64,000 nucleotides of DNA, taken from positions 345,147 through 409,146 of the forward strand of contig WBZZ01006968.1 in the NCBI GenBank assembly GCA_019918135.1, written 5' to 3'. The DNA comes from Paulinella micropora (lineage: Eukaryota > Cercozoa > Imbricatea > Euglyphida > Paulinellidae). Below are positions 39,885-50,205 of the stretch, piece by piece (positions within the stretch are counted from its first letter, which is position 1; each line of letters begins with the position of its first letter). The notes under the pieces are model-generated. The model was not told where the DNA came from and made no database searches. It saw only the letters and a list, made by a program, of their open reading frames with translations. The position numbers and the translations under genes are program-made.

Positions 39885-40440
39885 TTAATCAATAGGTAAA
39901 ATCCATTTGATTGAGGTTGTTTCTTCTCCCATAACCCTGCTGATTGCTGTGATTGACGGGAAAATCACACATTGTTCATCATCACCATATCAGACGAGAA
40001 AATCTTGCTGGTTTTTCGGCTTCCTGACAGACCCGTCAACTCTCACCCATTTGTAGTGATAGGAACCGTCGTAAATTTTTTTCATCAATCTGTGAGACCC
40101 TTCTTCTCATTTCCCAATCACCAGTTTCTAAATCTTCCAAAATACTGGAATCTATTCTCACCACAACATAGTGGTCTCTCGTTCTATCTGCTGGCATAAT
40201 TGGACTCTCCCTTGGAAAAGTGTCATAAAGACTCCATACGAATGGATTGCGGGGAGGGGCGGGTTGGCCGCGGGCAGGGGCTGGGTCGGGCTGGCCAGGG
40301 GCGGGCTGGGGTGGGGCTGGCTGGGGTGGGGCGGGGTCGGGGTTGGGCTGGGCTGGGTCGGGCTGGGCTGGGTCGGGCTGGCCAGGGGCGGGGTCGGGGA
40401 CGAACTGAACTCCTTCCAATGCTGTTGCTAAATCATCCAT
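39885..40440 (-). CDS. Pro-rich-repeat viral protein, frameshifted at A7 and with in-frame TGA
   Basis: The ATG at 40438-40440 (MDDLATALEGVQFVPDPAPG) leads into a PDPAQ/APPQP repeat encoded by a G-rich DNA repeat (40240-40400). A globular part follows (FVWSLYDTFPRESPIM, DHYVVVRIDSSILEDLETG). At an A7 run (minus strand, 40076-40082) the frame fails. With one A fewer it continues DEKIYDGSYHYKWVRVDGSV to a TGA at 39990-39992 and, in frame, 34 further codons (YGDDEQCVIFPSITAIS...) to TAA at 39885. Function unknown. Confidence 0.5.
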
Positions 40441-40534
40441 TCTACACAAAATAAAGAATAAATTTCTTTGTATGATGGGGGGCTTTCGCCCGATTTTTTT
40501 TGGATAAAATATAGACACACTATTTTATATAGCC

Positions 40535-41063
40535 CTATGTGCCAAGGGGCGAAGTGGGTGAGCCACTATTTACACTTTCTCTTACACATTTATTCATATT
40601 AGCATCACCATTCGTTTTCATCATAATATGTAAATCATAATCAGAATATTTTATATAAGATTTATTGAAACTTAACCCCTCATCTACTATCCCCTTTCTT
40701 ATTTTATCAAAAACTTCTCTTTGATACTCATATCTATTTTCCTTTTTCCAAGCATTAAACAATTTTAGTTCTTTATTCGTTCTTATTATATCATTTTTTT
40801 CTTTGTAAGTTAACCATCCTATCTTCTTCCACATATAAACTTTCTTCCATCTTCCTGATAACTTTCATAACAGCCTCTAACTTCACTCTCTCTTCATTTC
40901 TTTTTCTCATTAAGAGGTCTATTTCTTTATTCAACTTATTTATTTTTTCTTCGGAAGCTATTTTTGTTCTAGTTAACTTATCAACTCCGTGTTTATTTGT
41001 TTCATAAATGAATACATAATCATCAATTGATTTATTTTGTTTATTTATCAAACTCTCGCTCAT
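40535..41063 (-). CDS. coiled-coil viral protein, frameshifted at A7
   Basis: The ATG at 41061-41063 (MSESLINKQNKSIDDYVFIY) begins a Lys/Glu-rich helical protein (EKINKLNKEIDLLMRKRNEE). At an A7 run near 40797 the frame breaks; with one A fewer it continues NDIIRTNKELKLFNAWKKEN and YIKYSDYDLHIMMKTNGDAN to a stop at 40535, giving 175 residues. The other reading of the run adds only three codons. Function unknown. Confidence 0.5.
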
Positions 41064-41064
41064 C

Positions 41065-41253
41065 TTACCTTGGCTGGGGTTGGGTTGGGCTGGGTCGGGT
41101 CGGGCTGGGTCGGGCTGGGCTGGGTCGGGTCAGGGTTTCGCTCTTGAACTCCTGCTCTTCTTTGGTTTTCTGAATTCTGAGAGAATGAAGCTCCGACGAT
41201 TTTTGTCGCTGGGAAAAAGGTTTAGGTGGGCGGTTTCTGTCTTTTATTTCCAT
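41065..41253 (-). CDS. short basic protein with RPSPT repeats
   Basis: 62 residues (MEIKDRNRPPKPFSQRQKSS...). The last 25 codons, RPSPARPSPTRPSPTQPQP, come from the same GGGCTGGGTC-type DNA repeat that encodes the Pro repeat in the gene at 39885-40440. It ends two bases before the next gene's ATG. It may be a genuine small gene or the 5' part of a larger one; nothing more can be inferred. Confidence 0.4.
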   Translation of the reverse strand: MEIKDRNRPPKPFSQRQKSSELHSLRIQKTKEEQEFKSETLTRPSPARPSPTRPSPTQPQPR

Positions 41254-41656
41254 TTTTTCATTTTTTGTTATTAGTTATTCCATATAATCCATACTTGGAC
41301 CGATTGGATTATGTTCTAGATGTTCTATTTCTAATTTTCCTGGTGAGTGGTTTGAAATGCCTTTCTCGTTTTGGTGGGCCGATATGGCTACCGTTAAAAA
41401 TTCTGTTCTGGCTGTCGTCATTTGTTTTCTTTTTTCCTAATTTTCAGCTATTTTCTACTGTTATTTTTGGTGGTATTGTGTTTTTTGTTATTATCAATGT
41501 GGTGTGTGGTTTTTGTTCCATTCCATATTTCCTTGTTTCTATCATATCATAGTTTTATTTATGTTTCTTCTTGCTTCCTTCTTGCTTTTAGCTTCCTTTT
41601 GGATTTCCTCTTGATTTCCTCTTGTTTGTTGATTTTTGGAGATTTTGGTCCGAAAG
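41254..41656. other. T-rich non-coding stretch
   Basis: Pyrimidine-rich DNA with many TTTT and TTCC blocks. It is hydrophobic in several frames but has no protein-like frame, and probably holds the right-hand end of the provirus. Confidence 0.4.
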
Positions 41657-41706
41657 ACACTTTTCTTAGAGGGCATTTTCCCTAAAAATGACCCTAAGAA
41701 AAGTGT
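41657..41706. repeat. 23-bp inverted repeat (hairpin) at the right flank of the provirus
   Basis: ACACTTTTCTTAGAGGGCAT... at 41657-41679 pairs with ...ATGACCCTAAGAAAAGTGT at 41684-41706 with a 4-bp spacer and two mismatches. It lies between the last viral gene and the TG-rich array. It could be a terminator-like or foldback structure. Confidence 0.7.
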
Positions 41707-41729
41707 AATCATCTTCTGTACATATCAAT

Positions 41730-42010
41730 GTGTATTATGAGTGTCTATATGTATGTATGTATTGTGCATGCATTATTTATATTAGTACTTATATTGTGTG
41801 TCTGTGTGTGTGTTATGTGTATTATGTGTGTATTATGTGTGTTTCTGTGTCGGTGTCTGTGTTTGTGAGTGTATGAGTGTGTGTGTGTGTGTGTGTCTGG
41901 TGGGTGGGTGTAGGTGTGTTGGTGCGTTGATATTTGTGTGTGTGAGTGTATCTGTGTGTGTATGTGTAAGTATGTACTAGTATGTGTGTCAGTCTAGTAC
42001 TCAGTCTGTG
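41730..42010. repeat. (TG)n-rich simple repeat
   Basis: TGTGTG and TGTATG runs. Cys/Val-rich frames across it are artefacts. Confidence 0.9.
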
Positions 42011-42125
42011 TGTATATGTTTCAGCCCTATGTAAGTACGGAGTTTTAATGACGCATTATACTATTGCAAAGAGAAATATGTATGTTTGAAAGAGAAATCA
42101 GAAGAGAGCTTAAACTTGTAATGAG
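41960..42125. repeat. dispersed repeat, copy 1 of 3
   Basis: Order of motifs: TATGTACTA, GTGTGTCAGTCT, CCTATGTAAGTA, TTTTAATG, ACTATTGCAAAGAGAAAT, GTTTGA, AGAGAAATCAGAAG. The same order recurs at 47885-48110 and 50020-50205. Confidence 0.75.
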
Positions 42126-42429
42126 AAATCAGAATATGTATCTGTAGACAAATGTATAAGATCGGACCTATTACTATATTGAATATGGTGTAAATATGAG
42201 TATATATTACTTGTATGTATTCGTGAGGAGATACGTTTTTAGCTGTTTTTTCATCCTAGATGGCATTCTTTCCAATCGTGCTTCTGATTTCGTATTAAGT
42301 TTCATTTATCTTGCCCAGAATGATCAAGGTTGTTCTAAGTAAAAGAAGTCGCAGTGTGGAAACAGAAATCAGAAGCAAGAAGTTTTTTTGTTTACTTTTT
42401 TTTGAAATTTACATTGGCTTGTTAGCGCC
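42126..42429. other. unique AT-rich spacer
   Basis: About 300 bases of AT-rich sequence without repeats or a convincing reading frame. Confidence 0.4.
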
Positions 42430-42540
42430 CATGTAGTTCACATTGTTGCTTGGTAAGCTTCGTCTAGGTAGATTAGTGCCTACCAGGGATCCCAGCAAAG
42501 CCCAACCATCACTCGTTTGGATCCGTGCTTTCGGTCACTG
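42430..42540. repeat. dispersed repeat shared with 49680-49800
   Basis: Shared blocks: GTAGTTCACATT / GTAGTTTACATT, a GGTA(A/G)G stretch, AGTGCC.AC.AGGGATCCCAG followed by CAA, CATCACTCGTTTGG.TCCGTG and TTTCGGTCAC. Both copies adjoin CA/TG arrays. Confidence 0.7.
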
Positions 42541-42774
42541 ACATACACATACACAAACACACCAACACACAAATCATGCATACATACACACTCACATACA
42601 AAGACACTACACAGACAACAAAGAAAAACACGAAGACAAACACAAACACACCAACACACACACGCACACACTCACGCCTACAGACACCGACACACATACA
42701 TACCAGAAGACATACATACCCACATAATACATACGTATATATGTTAAATAGATACATGCACAAACTTACACAAA

Positions 42775-42814
<40 letters not shown>

Positions 42815-42906
42815 CGCACCTTCACACACACACCCACACACACAAACACCAACACACACACATACACACACAAGCCCACACACACACACATACACACTTA
42901 AGCCCA

Positions 42907-42945
<39 letters not shown>

Positions 42946-43033
42946 ACACACAAACACAAACACCAACAAATACAGACACACACACACCATACATACATAC
43001 ATGCAGAATACACATACACACATATTAAATAAT

Positions 43034-43081
<48 letters not shown>

Positions 43082-43170
43082 ACACACTCATAAACACAAA
43101 CACACAGACACACAGACACAGACACAAGCACACACACAAACACAATACATACATACATACATACAATACA
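42536..43170. repeat. (CA)n / (ACAT)n microsatellite array
   Basis: More than 600 bases of nearly pure ACACAC with ACATAC interruptions. All long frames (Thr/His or Cys/Val) are artefacts. Confidence 0.97.
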
Positions 43171-43560
43171 TGCATGCAAGACATACATACAAGATATACA
43201 TTTTTGTATTCTGTATATACTTAATTATATATATAATTCCTCTATATATTCAGTTTTTTTGTTGTAAAGACTGTTGCTTACTCTGTGGTTGGCTAGAATC
43301 AGATTTGAGAAGACGACCAGGGCACAGGCCCGGACCAACAGGAAGCAGCGCAACATCGGGAACCTGGCGAAGGGAGCTTGCGGACCTTGCACGGTCGCCT
43401 GCCGTTCGCAGTGCAGCAGGAACAGCTGTAAAGCGCACGCGCGCGCCTCGCGCGAGCACCTGCACTGGCCTCTGAACAGGCGCAGGACGGGGACTCGAGT
43501 GCTTTGGCCGATGCGTTGGTGCGGACTTGCCGGAAACCAGAGCCAGACCAGGAATGTGTA
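43171..43560. other. GC-rich unique segment, possible exon
   Basis: After an AT-rich 100 bp, 43290-43560 is GC-rich and unlike the flanking arrays. A plus frame has Arg/Cys-rich sequence (RKQRNIGNLAKGACGPCTVA), but minus frames are equally open. No call can be made. Confidence 0.25.
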
Positions 43561-43586
43561 CATATGTATGTATGTATTGTGTGGGT

Positions 43587-43622
<36 letters not shown>

Positions 43623-43701
43623 CTGCGAGGGTGTGAGTGTATGTGTGTATGCATGTGTGTGTCTGTGTATGTGTGTATGTGTGTGGGCGCGCCGCGCGCG
43701 C

Positions 43702-43735
<34 letters not shown>
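43561..43735. repeat. (TG)n microsatellite
   Basis: Two near-perfect TG runs separated by a GCGCGCC-rich patch. Confidence 0.95.
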
Positions 43736-43738
<3 letters not shown>

Positions 43739-44345
43739 CTGCAGGAGCGTCCAGCTGTGCTCTGCTGCTTTCCTACCTTGTGCACATTCAGCTGTGCTGC
43801 TCCTTGCCTCGTGCCACATGCCTGGATAGCGACCCGCCGGTAGCGCCTATGAGTCCGATCATGCCAGACAAGCAGCCGGCCGATGGTGCCTGCCTCCTGC
43901 TTGTGCTATCTTCCGTCAGAGCTAGTGCCTCTCGTCAGAGCTAGTGCCTCTCCCTCTGGCGCGCACACTCACGCCGCTGCGGACTGCAAGTATCTGAAGA
44001 AAGAAGCATGTTCTGCCACAGTGTATTATTCTTAATTTTGTTTGTCAACTGTGCCAGGCTTTGCAAATACCCCGCTACAGCTACTCCTTCCATCGTATGG
44101 TTCGCGCCCTGTCCCTCGCGCTACTCAATTTAGGCTATGGCTGACGCCACGACTACCAGTGGCACAAGACGAGACGCAGCATGCAGGTAAGTCGGTTAGT
44201 CGGCTGTAGCACCCCGCCCCCCCCCCCCGGTCCGTCCGTCCGAAAGAAAAGAAAGAAGAAACAACAGAGTTCCAGGAGATCTTGATAAAAATGACGTCAA
44301 AGAATGAGGTAGTTAAAAAAATTCAGTGAAAAGCAAAGATATTTT
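43736..44345. repeat. ~600-bp dispersed duplication, copy A (copy B at 53459-54065)
   Basis: GGGCTGCAGGAGC.TCCAGCTG, GGATAGCGACCCGCCGGTAG, GTGCTATCTTCCGTCAGAGC and CACGCCGCTGCGGACTGCAA match the 53.5-kb copy closely. A CAGGTAAGTCGGTTAGTCGG block, resembling a 5' splice site, occurs in both, as does AATGTCAAAGAATGAGGTAG-type sequence at the end. This copy has a small internal duplication (CAGAGCTAGTGCCTCTC). Confidence 0.85.
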
Positions 44346-44606
44346 AAATAAATTTTTTAGGTTGATCACTGTCAAGTGGAAAATGCTCTGGAAAGTAATC
44401 ATGCTATGAAAATTTGTTGCCGGAGCCAGGAAGTATTACTAATACAGCTTAGGATATTAAGTGTCAAAGTCAACAATCAAATTCACATTGACAATCAGAA
44501 TCATGAGTCAAATTAGTGCAATTCAACTGTAACTTGTATTAATATTGAGAACCAGGGTAGGTAATAACTTTAGCCCTTAACAGGGCGAGCGCCACATTTG
44601 TGGATC

Positions 44607-45000
44607 ATTGCCACAATTGTGGCAGTGTTTTTGAAACTGAATAAAACATGATCATCATTTCTCAACGTAATAACACTGAAATAAGCTTGATATTAATATT
44701 TCAAATCATGCTCAGTGAAGTCTATTAATATCGATACGTCAAGGTACGGAGGTAAAATCTCAAGTTATCGGGAAGTGACTTAGTTATGTTATATATCAAA
44801 AATAGGTGCCAGTTGAACGCGAGGATCCTAGTCATTGCCACAAATGTGGCAGTGTTTTTCAAACTGAATAAAATCATCATTTCTCAACGTGGTAATACTG
44901 AAATAAGTTGGATATTAATATTTCAAGACATGCTCTATCGATACGTCAAGGTACGGAGGTAAAATCTTATCTGGAAGTGACTTAGTTATGTTATCAAAAA
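44607..45000. repeat. two tandem copies of a ~230-bp AT-rich repeat
   Basis: CACAA(T/A)TGTGGCAGTGTTTTT, ATCATTTCTCAACGT, GATATTAATATTTCAA, ATCGATACGTCAAGGTACGG and GAAGTGACTTAGTTATGTTA occur in the same order at 44608-44797 and 44838-44993. Copy two carries small deletions. Confidence 0.85.
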
Positions 45001-45159
45001 ATAAAATCGTCGCTCCAGCGCAAGCCAGGATGCACCCACTTGTTCGCTTAAATATGACAGAAGTAATTATTACAAACAAAGTACTGCTAATATTGCCACA
45101 TTTGACTAAGGCGAATGGTAGCAGAGAGAAAAAAAAACCACCACGAGCGCAAGAAATTG

Positions 45160-46400
45160 TTTGGTCGCTAACCCGTCGAATTCAGCGCCCTATCCTTGCA
45201 TAACTATTTCGCGCGAAATGAATTTTACCGAATCTTGCGTGCGTTGGGTTTTTCAGATAGAACAAAAAATTCTCGTCGGCCGCCAAGGAAGTTTTCCCCC
45301 GAAGTTGGGCGAAGGCCGGGGGGAGGGAGGGGGGGGGGGGGGAGGGAGAGAAAATTTTATTTCCCCGATTTTCGGGGAAAGGCCGTTGGGGTTGGGGGGG
45401 GGAGGGGGCCGAAAAAACTCAGAACCCCGAATTCTCCCATTTCCCGAGGGGTGGGGGGAGATGGTGTAAGGGGAAAAAAATCACGAAGAGCGAAGAAAAT
45501 GTCTTTTGGCCGCTGACCCGGCGACTTAGACGAGCTGGTCGTGCGCAACGGACTGTTTGGCGTGAAGGAATTCAGCCGAATCTTGCGTGGATTGGGATGT
45601 TTGGATTTTTCACGCGCCACCTGTCACCCCGACCATAGAAGAAAAAAAAATATGTTCGTCCTCTGCCTCCAAATTTTTCTCCTTGATTTTTTGGGGAGGG
45701 CCGGGGGGAGGGGGCAGAAAATTTTGTTCCTTGATTTTTTGGGGAGGGCCGGGGGGGGGGGGGGGGCAGAAAGATTTGTTCCTTGATTTTTGGTGGAGGG
45801 CCGCGGGGGGGGGGGGGGGGGCAGAAAAATTTGTTCCTTGATTTTTGGGGGAGGGCCCGGGGGGGGGGGGGGGGTGATGGTGTCAGGGGGGAGCGAACAA
45901 GTCGAATTTAGCGCCCTATCCGTGCATAACTATCTCGCGCGAAAGGAATTTTACCGAATATTGCGTGCGTTGGGTTTTTCAGATAGAACAAAACATTCTC
46001 GTCGGCCGCCAAGGAAGTTTTCCCCCCAAAGTTGGGTGAAGGCAGGGGGAACGGGGGGAAGGAGGGGGGGGGCGCGCAAAAAATTCAGACCCCCAAATTC
46101 TCCCATTCCCCGAGGGGGAAGGGGAGGAGGGAGGGGGGGGGGGCGCAAAAAATTCAGACCCTCGGCCGCCAAAAAATTATTTCCCCGCTGATTTCCGGGG
46201 AAGGCCCCCCCCGGGGGGGGGGGGGGCAGAAAAAATGGTTACTTGATTTTTGGGGAAGGCCGGGCGGGGGGGGGGGGGGCAGAAAAAATTGTTCCTCGAT
46301 TTTTTTTTTGGGGGGGGGGGGGAGGGCAACAAAAGAATTTCCCGATCAGATGCTCCCCCCCCCCCCCCCGGGGAACTTCGAGGAGGGAAAAGAAAGAACA
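45160..46400. repeat. G-rich tandem repeat block with a duplicated ~140-bp lead
   Basis: A lead starting GTCGAATT(C/T)AGCGCCCTATC and ending GGCCGCCAAGGAAGTTTTCC lies at 45173-45297 and again at 45900-46023. Between and after it are six or more units of the form TTGATTTTTGGGGAGGGCCGGGGG...GCAGAAAA. Gly-rich frames across it are artefacts of the repeat. Confidence 0.85.
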
Positions 46401-46604
46401 AAATCCCACGACGAGCGAAGAAAAATTTCGTGGAACCGCTGACCCTGCAAATTTACGCGCAAAAAAAGTTTACCGAATCATACGTGAATTAGCAAGGTCG
46501 AATTTTTACGTGCCGCTGGCCACCCGCTTCGCTAAAAGAAAAAATCTTCTTTTCATCCTGGTCAATCATTTTCTTTGTCCCATTCCTCCCCCATACACTC
46601 CCGA

Positions 46605-46609
46605 CTCCT

Positions 46610-46649
<40 letters not shown>

Positions 46650-46925
46650 GCTCTTTTTGCTTTTGGCCTGCCCCGCATCTTCTCTTGCCCCCCCCCCCCC
46701 CAACCCAAACCCGCCCTGTCTTTGTTTTTTCCCTCTCCCAACCAGTCCATATCACACTCTCCCAACCAGTCCATATCACACTCCCCTCGTCAGTCTGATA
46801 AAAGAGACAGAGAGACAGAGATACAAAGAGAGACAGGCGGCGATGTACCTTCCCTTGGTCATCCCAAGCAAAACCCCCTTCATTGCCCCCCCCCCCCGCC
46901 CCCCCCCTCCCTTCTGCCCTCCTTT
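46605..46925. repeat. poly-C tracts
   Basis: A poly-C run of about 35 bases at 46613-46647, with others at 46689 and 46890. The stretch also contains a short direct repeat CCCAACCAGTCCATATCACA (46736, 46760). Confidence 0.85.
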
Positions 46926-46934
46926 CTCCTTAAA

Positions 46935-47396
46935 AAACAAGACAGAGAGAGAGAGAGAGAGGAATGCAAGGGTGAAAACAAGAAAGAAAGAGAGAGAGGG
47001 TGGTAGGGGAGGAGAGAGAGACTGAGTGAATGTGTGTGTGAGGGGGGAAGGAGTAGGTAACCCTAACCCTAATCCTAAATCCAACTACTACTATCTAACC
47101 CTAATCCAACTACGACTACTACTCTCTAACCCTAATCCAACTACTACTACTACTTTCTAACCCTAATCCAACTACTACTACTACTAATATCTAACCCAAC
47201 TACAACTACTACTCTCTAACCCTAATCCAACTACTTCTACTCTCTAACCCTAATCCAACTGCTACTACTACTATCTAACCCTAGTCCAACCGGTACTACT
47301 ACTATCTAACCCTAATCCAACTACTACTACTACTACTACTACTATCCAACCCTAATCCAACTACTACTACTACTACTTTCTCTCTCTCAAACAAAA

Positions 47397-47476
<80 letters not shown>

Positions 47477-47580
47477 GAATGCAAGGGTGAAAACAAGAAA
47501 GAGGGAGAGTGAGGGGGTAAGGGAGTTGAGAGACAGAGAGGGAGGGAGGGAGGAGCATCGCGGCCTGGCTGGAAAACCAG
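46935..47580. repeat. (GA)n runs and duplicated segment flanking the telomere-like array
   Basis: GAGAGGAATGCAAGGGTGAA followed by AACAAGAAAG occurs at about 46959 and again at 47473, each next to (GA)n runs (46943-46962, 47397-47476). The two copies bracket the CCCTAA-rich array. Confidence 0.8.
47056..47375. repeat. degenerate telomere-like CCCTAA / CTACTACTA minisatellite
   Basis: About nine units of roughly 26-36 bp of the form TCTAACCCTAATCCAACTAC followed by (TAC)n, starting with a perfect AACCCTAACCCTAA at 47058. The CCCTAA core is the complement of the common TTAGGG telomere repeat. The array is interstitial here, with different repeats on both sides. Confidence 0.85.
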
Positions 47581-47744
47581 CAACAATCACAAACGTCAAT
47601 ATAAATAACAACCGAGCAAGAACAAAAAACCTGATTATATAAGATAAATAGTTATAAAATTAAGTAAAAACATAACACAAAAATGTATGTATGCAGTATG
47701 ACTTTGTATGTATGTATGATGCATTAGATGCTCGTATTGCATGT

Positions 47745-47818
47745 ATGTATTGTGGGTGTATGTGTGTGTGTGTGCGTGGGCGTGAGTGCATGTGTTGGTG
47801 CTTTTGTGTGTGCGAGCG

Positions 47819-47866
<48 letters not shown>

Positions 47867-47930
47867 GGTATTTTTGTGCATGTGTATGTATGTACTATTT
47901 ATGTGAGTCTTTCTGTGTGTGAGTACTTGT
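47745..47930. repeat. (TG)n microsatellite followed by dispersed repeat copy 2
   Basis: A perfect TG run at 47821-47865. From 47885 the second copy of the three-copy dispersed repeat begins and continues to about 48110 (CTATGTAAGTATG, ACTATTGCAAAGAGAAAT, GACACTAACGCTGTTTCCTC). Confidence 0.85.
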
Positions 47931-48110
47931 GTGTATCTGTACCTATGTAAGTATGGATTTTAATTACATATTGCACCATTACAAATTGTACTATTGCAAA
48001 GAGAAATAAATGCGTTTGAAGAAGAGAAATCAAAAGCGAAATCAGAAACACAACTGGAGAGAGAGAGCCATCCTCAAGACACTAACGCTGTTTCCTCTTT
48101 CAAAAAACTG

Positions 48111-48501
48111 CTAAACACCTATCTTCTTCTGCTCACAAATAATAAATGTTCACCATAATCAATATAGTTATAGATCCGATCTGATGTTCTTTTCTACATG
48201 TACATCTTCTCATTTCTCATTTTACAAGTTTCTAAAATGAGAACAAATTCCCGCCAGCCACCAGATCCGACCTAACCCGGTAACCGGCTAATGAATCAGC
48301 CAAAATTGCCAAATAAAAAAATCTCAGTCATATCTCAAAGCAACTCTGCACATCCCAACTCCCCGAGAAGCATCATGGACAAATATAGATCAAACGTTGC
48401 ATGTCTTATTGTTGTTTCTTTTCTGTGTATTTACGGTTTGGGCACGAGGGGTCGGTGTATGTGGCACTAAGATTTGCCTAAGTAGAAAGGAGAGAGAAGA
48501 G

Positions 48502-48542
<41 letters not shown>

Positions 48543-48770
48543 AGGATTTATGCTATTTGGTCAAGCTTCGACACCCAGAAACAGATTAATCAGATTATAC
48601 AGTGTTAACTGTCTGGCGTCAAACTGTTGAGTACGGATTCGTAACATGTGCACTGTGGCCGAAAACACGGAGCCAAACGAGTTCAGCTACAGCTCAGCAC
48701 CACAAAAAAGAAACATGACATTCAAAAAAAGTGAACTTCTTTATATTATATTGCAACGAAGTAGGCAGCA
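48111..48770. other. unique spacer with one (GA)n run
   Basis: AT-rich sequence without a supported frame; GA run at 48495-48545. Nothing else is seen. Confidence 0.5.
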
Positions 48771-49019
48771 GGTGTGTTGGGAGAGAAAGTGAGAGGGAGA
48801 GAGGGAGGGGGCTCACGGTAAGGTCAGAAAATATACCTGGCTGTAAAACCACAGTCACAACTCTCAATATAGCTACGACAGAGCAAGCCAAAAAAAACCT
48901 AAACACACAAGAGAAATACTGTATACAATCAAGTATATGCATAACAATAACACCAGAATGTATGTCTGTCTTGCATGCATGTCTTGCATACATGTCTTGC
49001 AGTATGTCTTGTATGTATG

Positions 49020-49024
49020 TATGT

Positions 49025-49062
<38 letters not shown>

Positions 49063-49603
49063 TGTGTGTGTGTTTTGTTTTTGTGTCTGTGTGTGCGTGA
49101 ATGTGTGTTTGTGTTTGTGCGTGTATGTAAGTATGTATGCATTATGTGTGTATGTCTATTATGCATGCATGTTATGTATGTACACATGTATGTATGTATT
49201 GTGTGTCTGTATGCGTGTACGGGCGAGGGTGTGCGTATATGTGTGCATGTGTGTATGTCTTTGTGTACGTCTGTGTATGTGTGTGTAGCGCGTGTGGGCA
49301 TGTATGTTTGTGTGTTTGTGTGTTGGTGTTCATATCATGGTGTGTGTGCGTGTGCGGGCGCGCGCTTTTGTGTGTGTGTGTGTGTGTGTGTTTGTGTTTG
49401 TGTTTGTGTATGTTTGTATGTATGTATTATGTGTGTTGGTGTGTATGTGTGTCTGTGTGCGTGAGCGTGAGTGTGTGCGTGTGTGTGATGGTGTGTTTCC
49501 TCGTGTTTGTCTTTGTGTGTGTGTATGTATGTATGTATGTATTATGTGTGTGTTTGGTGTGTTTGTGTTTATGTATTTGAATGTATGTTCGTGTTATGTG
49601 CCT

Positions 49604-49646
<43 letters not shown>

Positions 49647-49680
49647 GGTGGGTGTGGGCGTGCGTTGGTGTGTTGGTGTT
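49020..49680. repeat. (GA)n then long (TG)n/(TGTA)n array
   Basis: GA run at 49027-49061 followed by more than 600 bases of TGTGTG with TGTATG and GTGTTGG variants. Confidence 0.95.
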
Positions 49681-49817
49681 TGTATTAACGCTCCAAGTAG
49701 TTTACATTTTCCTTTGGTAGGTTGCAAGGTGCCAGACCAGTGCCCACTAGGGATCCCAGCAACCCCAACGATCATTCGTTTGGCTCCGTGTTTTCGGTCA
49801 CGGGGGATGAGAAAAAA

Positions 49818-49851
<34 letters not shown>

Positions 49852-50205
49852 AACAGCTGCGGAGACTGTGTGGGCATGTGTGTGTTGTGTTGGTATTTGT
49901 TTGCATGTGTAAGTATGTACTATTATGTGTGTCAGTCTGTGTGTGTGTATGTGACTTGTGTGTGTGTGTGTGTGTGTGTGTGTGGGCATGTGTGTGTTGT
50001 GTTGGTATTTGTGTGCATGTGTACGTATGTACTATTATGTGTGTCAGTCTCTGTGTATGTGTATACCTATGTAAATAATATTGGAGCTTTAATAGCATAT
50101 TTTACTATTGCGAAGTGAAATCTATACGTTTGAGAAATCAAAAGCGAAATTAGAAACACAGGAGAGAGAGCCATACTCAAGACACTAACGCTATTTCCTC
50201 TTTTG
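49681..50205. repeat. dispersed repeats, GA and TG runs
   Basis: 49681-49800 is the second copy of the repeat at 42430. A GA run follows at 49818-49849, then two near-identical TG-rich blocks (GTGTGTTGTGTTGGTATTTG at 49879 and 49989). Copy 3 of the dispersed repeat ends with GACACTAACGCTATTTCCTC at about 50200. Confidence 0.8.

Larger units (their letters stand above)
27140..41253. mobile_element. integrated Polinton-like virus (PLV) / Maverick-type element
   Basis: A contiguous AT-rich block encodes the diagnostic morphogenesis set of Polinton-like viruses: double-jelly-roll-type major capsid, penton-type minor capsid, cysteine protease and packaging ATPase, together with an rve integrase, a GIY-YIG nuclease and a fibre. 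Capsid and morphogenesis genes are on the minus strand (27.1-37.4 kb). 37448-37930 and 38627-39871 are on the plus strand; GIY-YIG and the genes at 39.9-41.25 kb are again minus. I could not find terminal inverted repeats or a target duplication, nor a DNA polymerase or helicase. The element may therefore be truncated, may rely on host or helper-virus replication, or its boundaries may be wrong. Frameshifts and in-frame stops occur in some of its genes. Confidence 0.85.

Noticed and set aside
27140-41706. Terminal inverted repeats of the PLV
   Set aside because: I compared the 27.14-27.20 kb end with the 39.9-41.7 kb sequence in inverted orientation and found no matching block; the only inverted repeat at the right flank (41657-41706) is self-contained.
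42509-43184. Cys/Val- and Thr/His-rich proteins in CA/TG arrays (also 47.7, 49-51.9 and 59.4 kb)
   Set aside because: Pure consequence of dinucleotide and GTGCTGCG repeats; open in all frames and without non-repeat sequence.
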